Of a stretch of DNA of 5,092 nucleotides, positions 1 through 5,092 are shown piece by piece (within the stretch, counting starts at the first letter, position 1; every line of letters starts with the position of its first letter). The notes beneath the pieces were generated by a model. That model had not been told where the DNA came from. It did no database searches and saw only the letters and a program-made list of their open reading frames with translations. Position numbers and translations under genes: made by a program. The DNA comes from Gammaproteobacteria bacterium (GTDB lineage: Bacteria > Pseudomonadota > Gammaproteobacteria > Burkholderiales > Burkholderiaceae_C): NCBI GenBank assembly GCA_018903185.1, contig JAHIQV010000188.1, positions 1 to 5,092 on the forward strand, in the 5' to 3' direction.

Positions 1-3
1 CAC

Positions 4-435
4 ATGAAGCTGGCATGGTCCGATTCCATTGACAACCTCGACTGGAGCGAGCTCGCAGCGCTCTACCGAGCCGCCCCGCTCGGGAACAAGCTGCCGGCAA
101 CCCTGCAGGTTGCCTTCACCAACAGCATGTTCAGGTGTTTCGTTCGTGAAAACGGCGTTCTTGTGGGCGTTGGCAGGGCGCTGGCCGACGGCACTGACTG
201 CTCCTACATCTGCGACGTGGCGGTCATGCCCAGCCACCAAGGCACAGGTCTGGGCAAAGCAATCGTCGCCAAACTGCTGGCCTTGTCAGCCGGCCACAAG
301 AAGATCATTCTCTATGCCGTCCCCGGCAAGGAACCGTTCTACAAGAAGTTCGGCTTTCGGCGCATGCGCACCGCCATGGCCATTTTCGAGAATCAGGCAC
401 TGGCGGCCGAGCGCGGCTATATCGATGAATCCTGA
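4..435 (+). CDS. GNAT family N-acetyltransferase
   Basis: Encodes a 143-residue cytoplasmic protein of the GNAT (Gcn5-related) acetyltransferase fold, which moves an acetyl group from acetyl-CoA to an amine; the acceptor cannot be read from the sequence. The acetyl-CoA pyrophosphate-binding motif A is clear: strand CDVAVMP (residues 70-76), then Q79-G-T-G82-L-G84 and the following helix. The strand IILYAVPG (101-108) and the motif B segment FYKKFGFRR (112-120) follow in the normal order. The N-terminal half carries the LYRAAPLGNK segment (20-29), which I recall as conserved in a bacterial single-domain GNAT subfamily. The length suits a complete single-domain enzyme, so the ATG at 4 is probably the true start, although only three bases precede it and no ribosome site can be judged. 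It ends in TGA; the next gene begins 202 bases on. Family assignment is firm, substrate unknown. Confidence 0.93.
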   Translation: MKLAWSDSIDNLDWSELAALYRAAPLGNKLPATLQVAFTNSMFRCFVRENGVLVGVGRALADGTDCSYICDVAVMPSHQGTGLGKAIVAKLLALSAGHKKIILYAVPGKEPFYKKFGFRRMRTAMAIFENQALAAERGYIDES

Positions 436-456
436 ACCGTCCATAGCCCTTTGCCG

Positions 457-477
457 GCACCGTCGACGGGCCGGTGC
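457..477 (+). terminator. Hairpin downstream of the GNAT gene, possible weak terminator
   Basis: The arms GCACCG (457-462) and CGGTGC (472-477) are perfect complements around a 9-base loop; a G-T pair (456/478) could extend the stem. It starts 21 bases after the acetyltransferase stop codon. No U-run follows (the next bases are TTGACC), so it is not a canonical intrinsic terminator. The left arm overlaps a 10-base palindrome, CCGTCGACGG (460-469), which would form a competing fold. The rest of the 436-637 gap shows no gene and no promoter I can defend. Confidence 0.25.
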
Positions 478-637
478 TTGACCGATTGCGGGCACTGCCG
501 CGCCGAGGAGCGCTGCGCGTTGACCGTCAGCCGCTCCGGGCGGTGGTGTAACGCCCTGTACCAGCTCGGAATCGACCACCCCCAACGTTTACCATGGCGC
601 ACCCCGCCAGCCGAACCGCTCAACACCGCACCGACCC

Positions 638-1192
638 ATGACCACACCCGACGACGCCACCATCCTTGCCGACACCCGCCACTGGATCGAGAAGGCGGTG
701 ATCGGGCTCAACCTGTGTCCGTTTGCGCGTTCGGTCTATGTGAAGAACCAGGTGCGCATCGTGGTGAGCCGTGCGCGGCACCTGGATGCGTTTCTGGACG
801 AGCTGGACCACGAGCTGGATCTGCTGGTGAACACGCCGGCCGAAGAGATCGACACCACCTTGCTGGTGCACCCCACGCTGTTCCCGGACTTTGTTGTCTT
901 CAACGATTTCATGAACGTGGTGGACGATGTGGTGCTCGAGCACGAGCTCGAAGGCATCGTGCAGGTGGCGAGCTTCCACCCCCAGTTCCAGTTCGAGGGC
1001 GTCCCGCCCGATGACATCAGCAACGCGACCAACCGCGCACCGTACCCCGTGCTGCACTTGCTGCGCGAAGAAAGCGTGGAACGCGCTGTGGCCACCGAAG
1101 GTGGCGACGCGGAGGCGATCGTCGAGCGCAACATCGCCACCCTGCGTGAACTGGGTGCGGCCGGCCTGCAGGCGTTGCTCTCAAAACCCTGA
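638..1192 (+). CDS. DUF1415 family protein
   Basis: A 184-residue protein that I recognise as a complete DUF1415 member, a conserved proteobacterial family with no established function that I know of. Hallmark segments appear in order: an N-terminal helix leading into GLNLCPFA (residues 23-30, Cys27), the IDTTLLVHP strand (71-79), VQVASFHPQFQF (108-119, His114), TNRAPYPVLHLLRE (131-144) and the C-terminal ERNIATLRELG helix (163-173). There is no signal peptide or membrane segment, so it should be cytoplasmic. The conserved Cys and His and the polar NR-P motif could form a catalytic or metal site, but that is inference. The ATG at 638 gives a normal family N-terminus; the bases before it (ACCGACCC) hold no recognisable Shine-Dalgarno site. 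The DUF1631 gene begins downstream after 64 bases (GTG) or 103 bases (ATG), so co-transcription is possible but not shown. Confidence 0.93.
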   Translation: MTTPDDATILADTRHWIEKAVIGLNLCPFARSVYVKNQVRIVVSRARHLDAFLDELDHELDLLVNTPAEEIDTTLLVHPTLFPDFVVFNDFMNVVDDVVLEHELEGIVQVASFHPQFQFEGVPPDDISNATNRAPYPVLHLLREESVERAVATEGGDAEAIVERNIATLRELGAAGLQALLSKP

Positions 1193-1242
1193 ACTGACCG
1201 GCTTTTTTGCTCCTTTCGGACCTGAATGGCGAAGGGTTTGCT

Positions 1243-1248
1243 CATAAT
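1243..1248 (+). promoter_or_regulatory. Possible -10 element for the DUF1631 gene
   Basis: CATAAT matches five of six positions of the sigma-70 -10 consensus and stands out in GC-rich surroundings. Transcription would start near 1254-1256, giving an untranslated leader of about 40 bases to the ATG at 1296 but almost none to the GTG at 1257. At 16-18 base spacing the -35 region (around 1219-1226, ACCTGA) is poor, so the promoter would be weak or activator-dependent. Confidence 0.35.
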
Positions 1249-1276
1249 CCAGACAAGTGAATACCTTCTTGTCCGG
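1249..1276 (+). promoter_or_regulatory. Dyad symmetry at the predicted DUF1631 transcript start
   Basis: GACAAG (1252-1257) and CTTGTC (1268-1273) are perfect inverted repeats around a 10-base spacer. After one mismatch (1251/1274) the symmetry continues with CC (1249-1250) and GG (1275-1276). The dyad begins directly after the CATAAT element. It could be an operator or a 5' stem-loop on the mRNA; six base pairs alone could also arise by chance. Confidence 0.3.
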
Positions 1277-1295
1277 CGACCCCTTTTCCACTGCC

Positions 1296-3383
1296 ATGAG
1301 CGCTCGAACTGATTCCCCTTTTGATACCTGTCTGGTCGAGGCGCTTGTCCTGACGCGTGGGTGGGTGCCACGCTGGTTGGGCAAACTGCTGGAGACGCTG
1401 CACCAGCGTGAGACCTCGGCCTCAAACCTGAATGAAAAACAGGTTTTTTCCCAGGCGCGTACGGTGCTGGCCAGCCATCGAGATCTGCTGGCCGGTCGCT
1501 TCATTGCCGAGATATCCCAGGTGGTGCAGCACTCCTCGGCGACCCAAAAGAATGCCGCGACGGCGCGCAGCCTCAAATCGCTGAGCTTTGATGATCTGGA
1601 GCTCATGGACCACCAACAGGTGCAGGAGACCGTGGAGCGCGCGCGCGTGCAGCAGGTCATCAAGATGGCCGCCGAGGAGGAACTGGTCGCCTTCAATGCC
1701 CGCCTGTGTCGTGCCCAGGGGCATGAGGTGGTGCGAAACGAAACCAACCCGCTGCGGCCCGAGGCGGTGGTGGGTGCGCTCATGAAAGCACTGTCGGGGC
1801 TGCACGTTGACGAGGCGGTTCGCGCGCTTTGGTTGCATGTCGGCGCGGTGTCCCTGGGCAACGAGCTGCAGCAGTTTTACCGATCCCTGACGATGTTGCT
1901 CGACGGCATGGGGGTGCAGCCCGCAGGCTACGTGGTGGTGCAGGCCGCCAAGGCTCGACCTGCCGCGTCGGTGGCGCCGTCGGCGGCTCGACCGGACAGC
2001 GTGTCGGCGACTGCGATGCTCGGCAACGATGCGCTGCTCACGCTGGACCACCTGCACCAGTTGCTGGTGGGCAACCTGGAGCACAGCGATGGAGCGGCAT
2101 CCGACCAGGGCATGTCGGGGTCGGGCAACGCCATGGTGCGCACGCTCGCGGCCGAGGTGGTCACGCTGATGCTGCGGCGCATTGTTGAAGACCAGCGCTT
2201 GCTGCAACCGGTACGCGACATGGTGCAGCGCATCAAGCCCGCCCTGCTGCAGCTGGCCCGCAGCGATCCGCGTTTTTTTGCCGACCGGCACAATCCCGCC
2301 CGCCATCTGCTGGATGCCATCACCACGCAGAGTCTGGCTTTCACCAGCGAGCAGGATCCCGGATTTGTCGCCTATGCACAGAGGGTGCATGAAATTGTGA
2401 TGGCCCTGCAGGCGCCAACCCAGAGCCTGCCGGAGCTGATGCCCGTGCTGCTGCAGCGCTTCACCGAGGCAGACGCCGCCATCGCCAGCACCCAGGCGCC
2501 CAAGCGTGGTCTGGCGATGAAGACGCTGCTGCGGGTGGAGCAGCGCCGTTTGCTGGCCGAGCGGGTGGCCACCGAGGTCCAGGCGCGCAACGATTTTGCC
2601 CGCGCCCCCGGCGTGGTGCGGCGTTTCCTGACGGGGCCCTGGGCACAGGTGGTGGCGCAGGCGCGCCTGGACACGGTCGCACACGGCGAAGCCTTGCCGG
2701 CGGACGCCGCGGCCCACCGCTACATGAGCGTGTTGCCCGATCTGTTGTGGTCCAGCCAGCTAGCGCAGACCAGCCTCAACCGCCCGCGTCTGATCAAGAT
2801 CATTCCCGGCCTGTTGCGTACCCTGCACGAAGGACTGGACGCGATCGACTATCCGCGCCCGCAGGCGGAGAGTTTTTTCCAGACCCTGATGGGCCTGTAT
2901 GAGGCGGCCTACAAGACCGAACGCAGCGGGTCAGATTCCCCGCAGGACAACCCGCCAAGCCGGCAGGACCCGGACGAGTATGAGCCGTGGATGCAACCGA
3001 ACGAAGCGCGCGATACCGGCTTCATGGAGGACCTGGCAATTGAAACCCATCCGGCATTCATGGACACCCAGCCCATGGCCCGGCTGGACGACCTGGATGA
3101 CGACGAGACCGCCGATCCGCCGGCCGCAACGCTCACCGTGGGGTGCTGGGTGGACCTGATGCAGCAGGACCAGTGGCTGCGTTGTCAGCTGAGCTGGGCC
3201 AGTCCGCACGGCACCATGTTCCTGTTCACCACGGCCGATGGGCGCTCGATATCACTCACCCAGCACGGACTGGAACGGCTGCAGGCGCTGGGCCGTCTGC
3301 GGGTGGTGGCCGACCATGGGGTGGTTGACGAAGCGCTGGATGCGGTCGTGCGCCAGGCTTTGCGCAACTCCGGCAGAGGCTAG
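1296..3383 (+). CDS. DUF1631 family protein
   Basis: A large predicted cytoplasmic protein (695 residues from the ATG at 1296; 708 from the GTG at 1257) that I recognise as a DUF1631 member; the family has no firmly established biochemical role that I know of. Numbering from the GTG: a mostly alpha-helical body rich in Leu, Ala, Gln and Arg covers roughly 20-550, with no signal peptide or clear membrane helix. An acidic, proline-rich and probably disordered linker follows (about 555-625, including DDLDDDE). A compact beta-rich tail starts near V628 with GCWVDL, then QWLRCQLSWASP (to P650) and GTMFLFTTADGRSISL, which looks PilZ-like. The Arg-rich c-di-GMP motif of classical PilZ domains is not evident. 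Start choice: an in-frame TAA at 1245 limits the options to GTG 1257 or ATG 1296. ATG is preferred because a -10-like element and a dyad lie over the GTG, and residues from M14 resemble the family's usual N-terminus. Neither start has a good Shine-Dalgarno site. Confidence 0.88.
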   Translation: MSARTDSPFDTCLVEALVLTRGWVPRWLGKLLETLHQRETSASNLNEKQVFSQARTVLASHRDLLAGRFIAEISQVVQHSSATQKNAATARSLKSLSFDDLELMDHQQVQETVERARVQQVIKMAAEEELVAFNARLCRAQGHEVVRNETNPLRPEAVVGALMKALSGLHVDEAVRALWLHVGAVSLGNELQQFYRSLTMLLDGMGVQPAGYVVVQAAKARPAASVAPSAARPDSVSATAMLGNDALLTLDHLHQLLVGNLEHSDGAASDQGMSGSGNAMVRTLAAEVVTLMLRRIVEDQRLLQPVRDMVQRIKPALLQLARSDPRFFADRHNPARHLLDAITTQSLAFTSEQDPGFVAYAQRVHEIVMALQAPTQSLPELMPVLLQRFTEADAAIASTQAPKRGLAMKTLLRVEQRRLLAERVATEVQARNDFARAPGVVRRFLTGPWAQVVAQARLDTVAHGEALPADAAAHRYMSVLPDLLWSSQLAQTSLNRPRLIKIIPGLLRTLHEGLDAIDYPRPQAESFFQTLMGLYEAAYKTERSGSDSPQDNPPSRQDPDEYEPWMQPNEARDTGFMEDLAIETHPAFMDTQPMARLDDLDDDETADPPAATLTVGCWVDLMQQDQWLRCQLSWASPHGTMFLFTTADGRSISLTQHGLERLQALGRLRVVADHGVVDEALDAVVRQALRNSGRG

Positions 3384-3389
3384 GTAACG

Positions 3390-3423
3390 GGCCCCCGCGC
3401 TCCGCCGCTGCGCGGGTCGCTGC
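3390..3423. repeat. 34-base direct repeat, copy 1
   Basis: This segment recurs at 3472-3505 with 33 of 34 bases identical (C3418 versus T3500), offset by exactly 82 bases. Identity stops sharply at both ends. Each copy contains a perfect 7-base-pair stem, here CCCGCGC (3394-3400) with GCGCGGG (3410-3416) around a 9-base loop. It begins seven bases after the DUF1631 TAG. From memory, similar GC-rich hairpin repeats lie between genes in Comamonadaceae genomes; that is recall, not a search. Confidence 0.85.
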
Positions 3424-3498
3424 CCCCCGAGGGGGATGATCCGGCCTGGGGCGGCCCGGCGCCGGATCCATGGCCCCCGCGCTCCGCCGCTGCGCGGG
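3394..3498. terminator. Four-hairpin array between convergent genes, likely bidirectional terminator
   Basis: Four perfect stems lie one after another: 3394-3400 with 3410-3416 (7 bp); CCCCC 3423-3427 with GGGGG 3431-3435 (5 bp, loop CGA); GATCCGGC 3438-3445 with GCCGGATC 3461-3468 (8 bp, 15-base loop); and 3476-3482 with 3492-3498 (7 bp). They fill most of the gap between two genes that converge tail to tail. Stems read the same on both strands, so the array could end transcription or protect mRNA 3' ends from either side. No U-tract follows any stem, so termination would have to be Rho-assisted or rely on RNA structure. The stems are visible directly; the function is inferred from position. 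Confidence 0.5.
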
Positions 3499-3505
3499 TT
3501 GCTGC
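3472..3505. repeat. 34-base direct repeat, copy 2
   Basis: This is the second copy of the 3390-3423 repeat, in the same orientation, with one substitution (T3500). Its stem is 3476-3482 with 3492-3498. Its last base, 3505, directly abuts the stop codon of the minus-strand TAXI gene (TGA, read from 3508 to 3506), so the repeat begins with the first untranslated base of that mRNA. Confidence 0.85.
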
Positions 3506-4837
3506 TCAGGCGCGCTGAAGCAGTTTCTGCCGCACCAGCGCGATGTTGTTGCGCAGGGCGTACAGCTCGTCGGTGTAGGACAGCGGCACCACCACCTGTT
3601 CCACCTTCTCCTCCAGCGCGTCGAGCTGTTCGAGCAGTTCCGACAGCGGCAGCGGGCCATCGTTGTCCTGGCTGCGCTGTTCGATGCTGCGCAGCTGGGC
3701 GTACCAGCGGAACACGCGCGAGCGGATGCGGAACGCGTAGAGCGGTGGCACGACGCGCGACAGCGGCAGGGCCAGCGCCAGGATCAGGCCCATGGCGAGC
3801 CACATGCGTTCGACCAGGTTGGCCAGCCAGAAAGGCAGGTAGCGTTGCAGAAACGGGGGTCCGTTCTTGATGGCGCGTACCGCTTCGGGTGAGAGCGGCA
3901 CCTCGCTGTGCTCCAGGCTGGGGTATTCGCGCGCCCGGCTGAACCAGCCGCCGCCGCCGTGCAGGTCGGTCGCGGTCTGGGCGAAGAGCTGCAGGATCGC
4001 CGGGTGGGTCTTGACGCCGGCCAGCAGGCTGGTGGTGGACGCCACCAGGCGCACGTCCTGCGCCGGCACGTTCTTTGACAGGTCCACCACACCCTGCGGC
4101 ATGACCACCGGCGTGAGGTAGGCAAAGCGGCGTGAATAGGCCTCGCTCTGCGCAAAGTCGAGCAGGTGCACACCCGGCGACTGCAGCAGCATCTGCACCA
4201 TCAGCGACTCGGGGGCCGAGGCGAACACCAGGGCATCGAGATCTCCGTCCAGAAAGGCCACAGTGGCAGGGGTCTGTTCGAGTTCGCTCAGCTGCATTTT
4301 CTGGCGGTCGAGGCGGTTGACGTCGAGCAGTGTGGCAAACAACCGGGGCACACCGCTGCCGGGGGTGCCCACGTTGACACGACCACCCTGCAGCTCGCTC
4401 AGGTTGGTGATGGTGGGCTTCTGCATCAGGCGCTGCGCGGCGTCTTCGCGGTAGAAGAGCCACAGTGGCTCGACGAAGAGGCTGCCCAGCGAGACGATGG
4501 ATTCCTCCTCGTCGTAGCCGAAGTCCGCGCTGCCACCCTGCACAAAACCGATATCGGCCTGGCCCGAGCGCAGGAGTTCCAGGTTGGCCGAAGAGCCCTC
4601 CGTGGGCAGCAGCTCGACGGTGATGCCATAGCGCGCCAAGGCCGTGGCATAACGTTTGCCGAACTCGTCGTAGGCGCTTTGCGCCGGGCCTGTGGCCAGC
4701 ACCACGCGCTTCGGCGGATTGGGGTCGAGCCACCAGTAAGTGAAGGCCAGCAGCGCCAGCGTGAGCAGCGCAAACGGGCCGATGGAGACCGCCAGATCGC
4801 GCAGCGACAGCAGGGTGTAGCGGATGTTTTGGGACAT
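3506..4837 (-). CDS. Membrane-anchored TAXI-family (TRAP-type) solute-binding protein
   Basis: A 443-residue protein whose middle is a TAXI-family solute-binding domain, the receptor class of TRAP-TAXI transporters. The domain starts with RVVLATGP (44-51) and continues with VELLPTEGSSANLELLRSG (74-92), ADIGFVQGGSADFGY (94-108), EPLWLFYRED (123-132), the LQGGRVNVGTPGSG hinge (149-162) and FLDGDLDALVFASAPES (195-211). A hydrophobic helix at about 17-37 lacks a cleavage site and follows Arg6 and Arg13, suggesting an uncleaved anchor with the N-terminus inside. A second helix (about 344-363) is followed by Arg-rich FRIRSRVFRWYAQLR (369-383) and a probable coiled coil (398-416, 424-442). The predicted layout is a periplasmic binding domain between two inner-membrane helices with a cytoplasmic tail. 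The ligand is unknown and no TRAP permease gene is in the window. The ATG has an AAGG Shine-Dalgarno site (4845-4848), seven bases upstream. Family call firm; topology inferred. Confidence 0.88.
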   Translation of the reverse strand: MSQNIRYTLLSLRDLAVSIGPFALLTLALLAFTYWWLDPNPPKRVVLATGPAQSAYDEFGKRYATALARYGITVELLPTEGSSANLELLRSGQADIGFVQGGSADFGYDEEESIVSLGSLFVEPLWLFYREDAAQRLMQKPTITNLSELQGGRVNVGTPGSGVPRLFATLLDVNRLDRQKMQLSELEQTPATVAFLDGDLDALVFASAPESLMVQMLLQSPGVHLLDFAQSEAYSRRFAYLTPVVMPQGVVDLSKNVPAQDVRLVASTTSLLAGVKTHPAILQLFAQTATDLHGGGGWFSRAREYPSLEHSEVPLSPEAVRAIKNGPPFLQRYLPFWLANLVERMWLAMGLILALALPLSRVVPPLYAFRIRSRVFRWYAQLRSIEQRSQDNDGPLPLSELLEQLDALEEKVEQVVVPLSYTDELYALRNNIALVRQKLLQRA

Positions 4838-4867
4838 TGCGCTACCTTAGCACGCAGCTGCTGCACG

Positions 4868-4884
4868 CCGGTGGCGGTCACCGG
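4868..4884 (-). promoter_or_regulatory. Leader hairpin upstream of the TAXI gene
   Basis: CCGGTG (4868-4873) and CACCGG (4879-4884) form a perfect 6-base-pair stem with a 5-base loop, about 20 bases upstream of the AAGG ribosome site if the leader is transcribed. It is GC-rich but not followed by a U-run on the minus strand. It may be a simple mRNA leader structure or an operator-like dyad; there is no direct sign of which. No convincing minus-strand -35/-10 pair was found between 4838 and 5004. Confidence 0.2.
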
Positions 4885-4972
4885 TGGCCGTGGCCGGACT
4901 GGTCGCTCAGACGCAAGATCTGCTCACGGCCGGATCAGGGACTTTGTCGGGGTTTGCTCGTACTCAAGTTTC

Positions 4973-5005
4973 AAAAACCAGAGAACGGCTTTGTTGATGG
5001 TCTCT
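4973..5005 (-). terminator. Possible weak intrinsic terminator after the copper-binding protein gene
   Basis: On the minus strand AGAGAC (5005-5000) pairs with GTTCTCT (4986-4980), with one bulged T, around a 13-base loop; GG and then five T residues (4977-4973) follow. The first stem base overlaps the stop codon at 5007-5005. The stem is short and AT-containing, so termination may be partial and the downstream TAXI gene could still receive read-through. Confidence 0.3.
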
Positions 5006-5092
5006 CACGGGGTTCGGGCGGCGTCGCGTTGGAGTTCGATCACCGTGTAACTGCCGGACAGCTTGTCGGCACGGAAGCGGATCTTGTCGCCG
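5005..5092 (-). CDS. CusF-like copper-binding protein, 3' end only (partial)
   Basis: The last 28 codons of a minus-strand gene enter from the right edge and end at TGA (5007-5005). The residues include GDKIRFRADK followed by LSGSYTVIELQ, which match the final strands of CusF-type periplasmic copper-binding domains: a Gly-Asp-Lys turn, an alternating Arg/Phe strand, then a G-x-Y-x-V strand. CusF-type proteins bind Cu(I)/Ag(I) in the periplasm and hand it to efflux systems. The copper ligands (Trp, Met, His in CusF) lie further upstream, outside the window, so metal binding cannot be confirmed. It could be a stand-alone small CusF-like protein or the C-terminal domain of a larger RND adaptor (CusB-type). 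The TAXI gene begins 167 bases downstream on the same strand. The call rests on a short tail and is tentative. Confidence 0.6.
   Translation of the reverse strand, partial: GDKIRFRADKLSGSYTVIELQRDAARTP

Noticed and set aside
520..595. Possible promoter for the DUF1415 gene (TTGACC at 520-525; TACCAT at 590-595)
   Set aside because: The TTGACC box has no -10 partner at 16-18 bases, and the TACCAT box has only a poor -35 (TCGGAA at 566-571). Neither is better than chance in this composition.
451..1014. 187-codon plus-strand frame spanning the gap before the DUF1415 gene
   Set aside because: It overlaps most of DUF1415 in a different frame, is rich in Arg, Pro, Cys and His, and shows no family motif.
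1183..1208. Terminator after DUF1415 ending in a run of six T (1203-1208)
   Set aside because: The only stem before the T-run is AAAACC paired with a bulged GGCTTTT, which uses up the T-run itself; the GC-rich alternative needs a loop of about 30 bases or more. Not a credible intrinsic terminator.
1422..2717. 431-codon open frame antisense to the DUF1631 gene
   Set aside because: Long antisense frames are common in GC-rich genes; the product is low-complexity (His, Gln, Arg, Gly-rich) and no family motif is seen. The plus-strand frame is the coherent protein.
3384..3505. CRISPR array or transposon end
   Set aside because: There are only two repeat copies, separated by hairpin-forming DNA rather than a unique spacer of typical size, and there is no transposase frame or target-site duplication nearby.
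3252..4733. 493-codon open frame on the minus strand overlapping the TAXI gene in another frame
   Set aside because: It is longer than the TAXI frame, but its translation is rich in Arg, Ala, Gly and Pro with no recognisable domain, it covers the repeat array and runs into the convergent DUF1631 gene. The TAXI frame has clear family motifs, a ribosome site and sensible membrane helices.
4166..5050. 294-codon plus-strand frame antisense to the TAXI gene
   Set aside because: It mirrors the TAXI coding region and continues through noncoding DNA into the antisense of the copper-binding tail; its composition (Gln, His, Arg, Ala) is typical of a shadow frame and no domain is recognisable.

Overview
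The window looks like chromosomal DNA from a GC-rich betaproteobacterium, most likely the order Burkholderiales and probably the family Comamonadaceae (Hydrogenophaga/Acidovorax-like). This rests on the strong G/C preference at third codon positions, on the pairing of a DUF1415 gene with a DUF1631 gene, on a membrane-tethered TAXI-type binding protein of a kind I associate with this group, and on a GC-rich hairpin repeat between genes resembling ones I recall from Comamonadaceae genomes. No search was run, so the placement is inference. I see no insertion sequence, phage gene, CRISPR array, tRNA or rRNA.

Layout. On the + strand there is a complete GNAT-family acetyltransferase gene (4-435), a 202-base gap with a short hairpin, a complete DUF1415 gene (638-1192), and a long DUF1631 gene (1296-3383, or from a GTG at 1257). 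A -10-like CATAAT followed by a dyad sits in front of the DUF1631 gene, which suggests its own transcription start and favours the internal ATG. The 122-base gap at 3384-3505 separates two convergent genes and is almost filled by hairpins, including two 34-base direct repeats exactly 82 bases apart. On the - strand there is a complete TAXI-family solute-binding protein gene (4837 to 3506). Upstream of it, running off the right edge, is the 3' end of a CusF-like copper-binding protein gene (5005-5092).

How the genes relate. The + strand genes look like conserved housekeeping or hypothetical genes that happen to be collinear; nothing in the sequence ties them to one pathway. The TAXI protein is the most unusual product: instead of being an exported soluble receptor next to TRAP permease genes, it appears fixed in the inner membrane by two helices with a cytoplasmic helical tail, and no permease gene is visible in the window. 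The copper-binding gene could be co-transcribed with it, but a weak terminator-like hairpin and 167 bases lie between them.

I did not find a convincing new multi-gene system. The items most worth following are the repeat/hairpin array between the convergent genes, the orphan membrane-tethered TAXI protein, and the dyad at the DUF1631 start.
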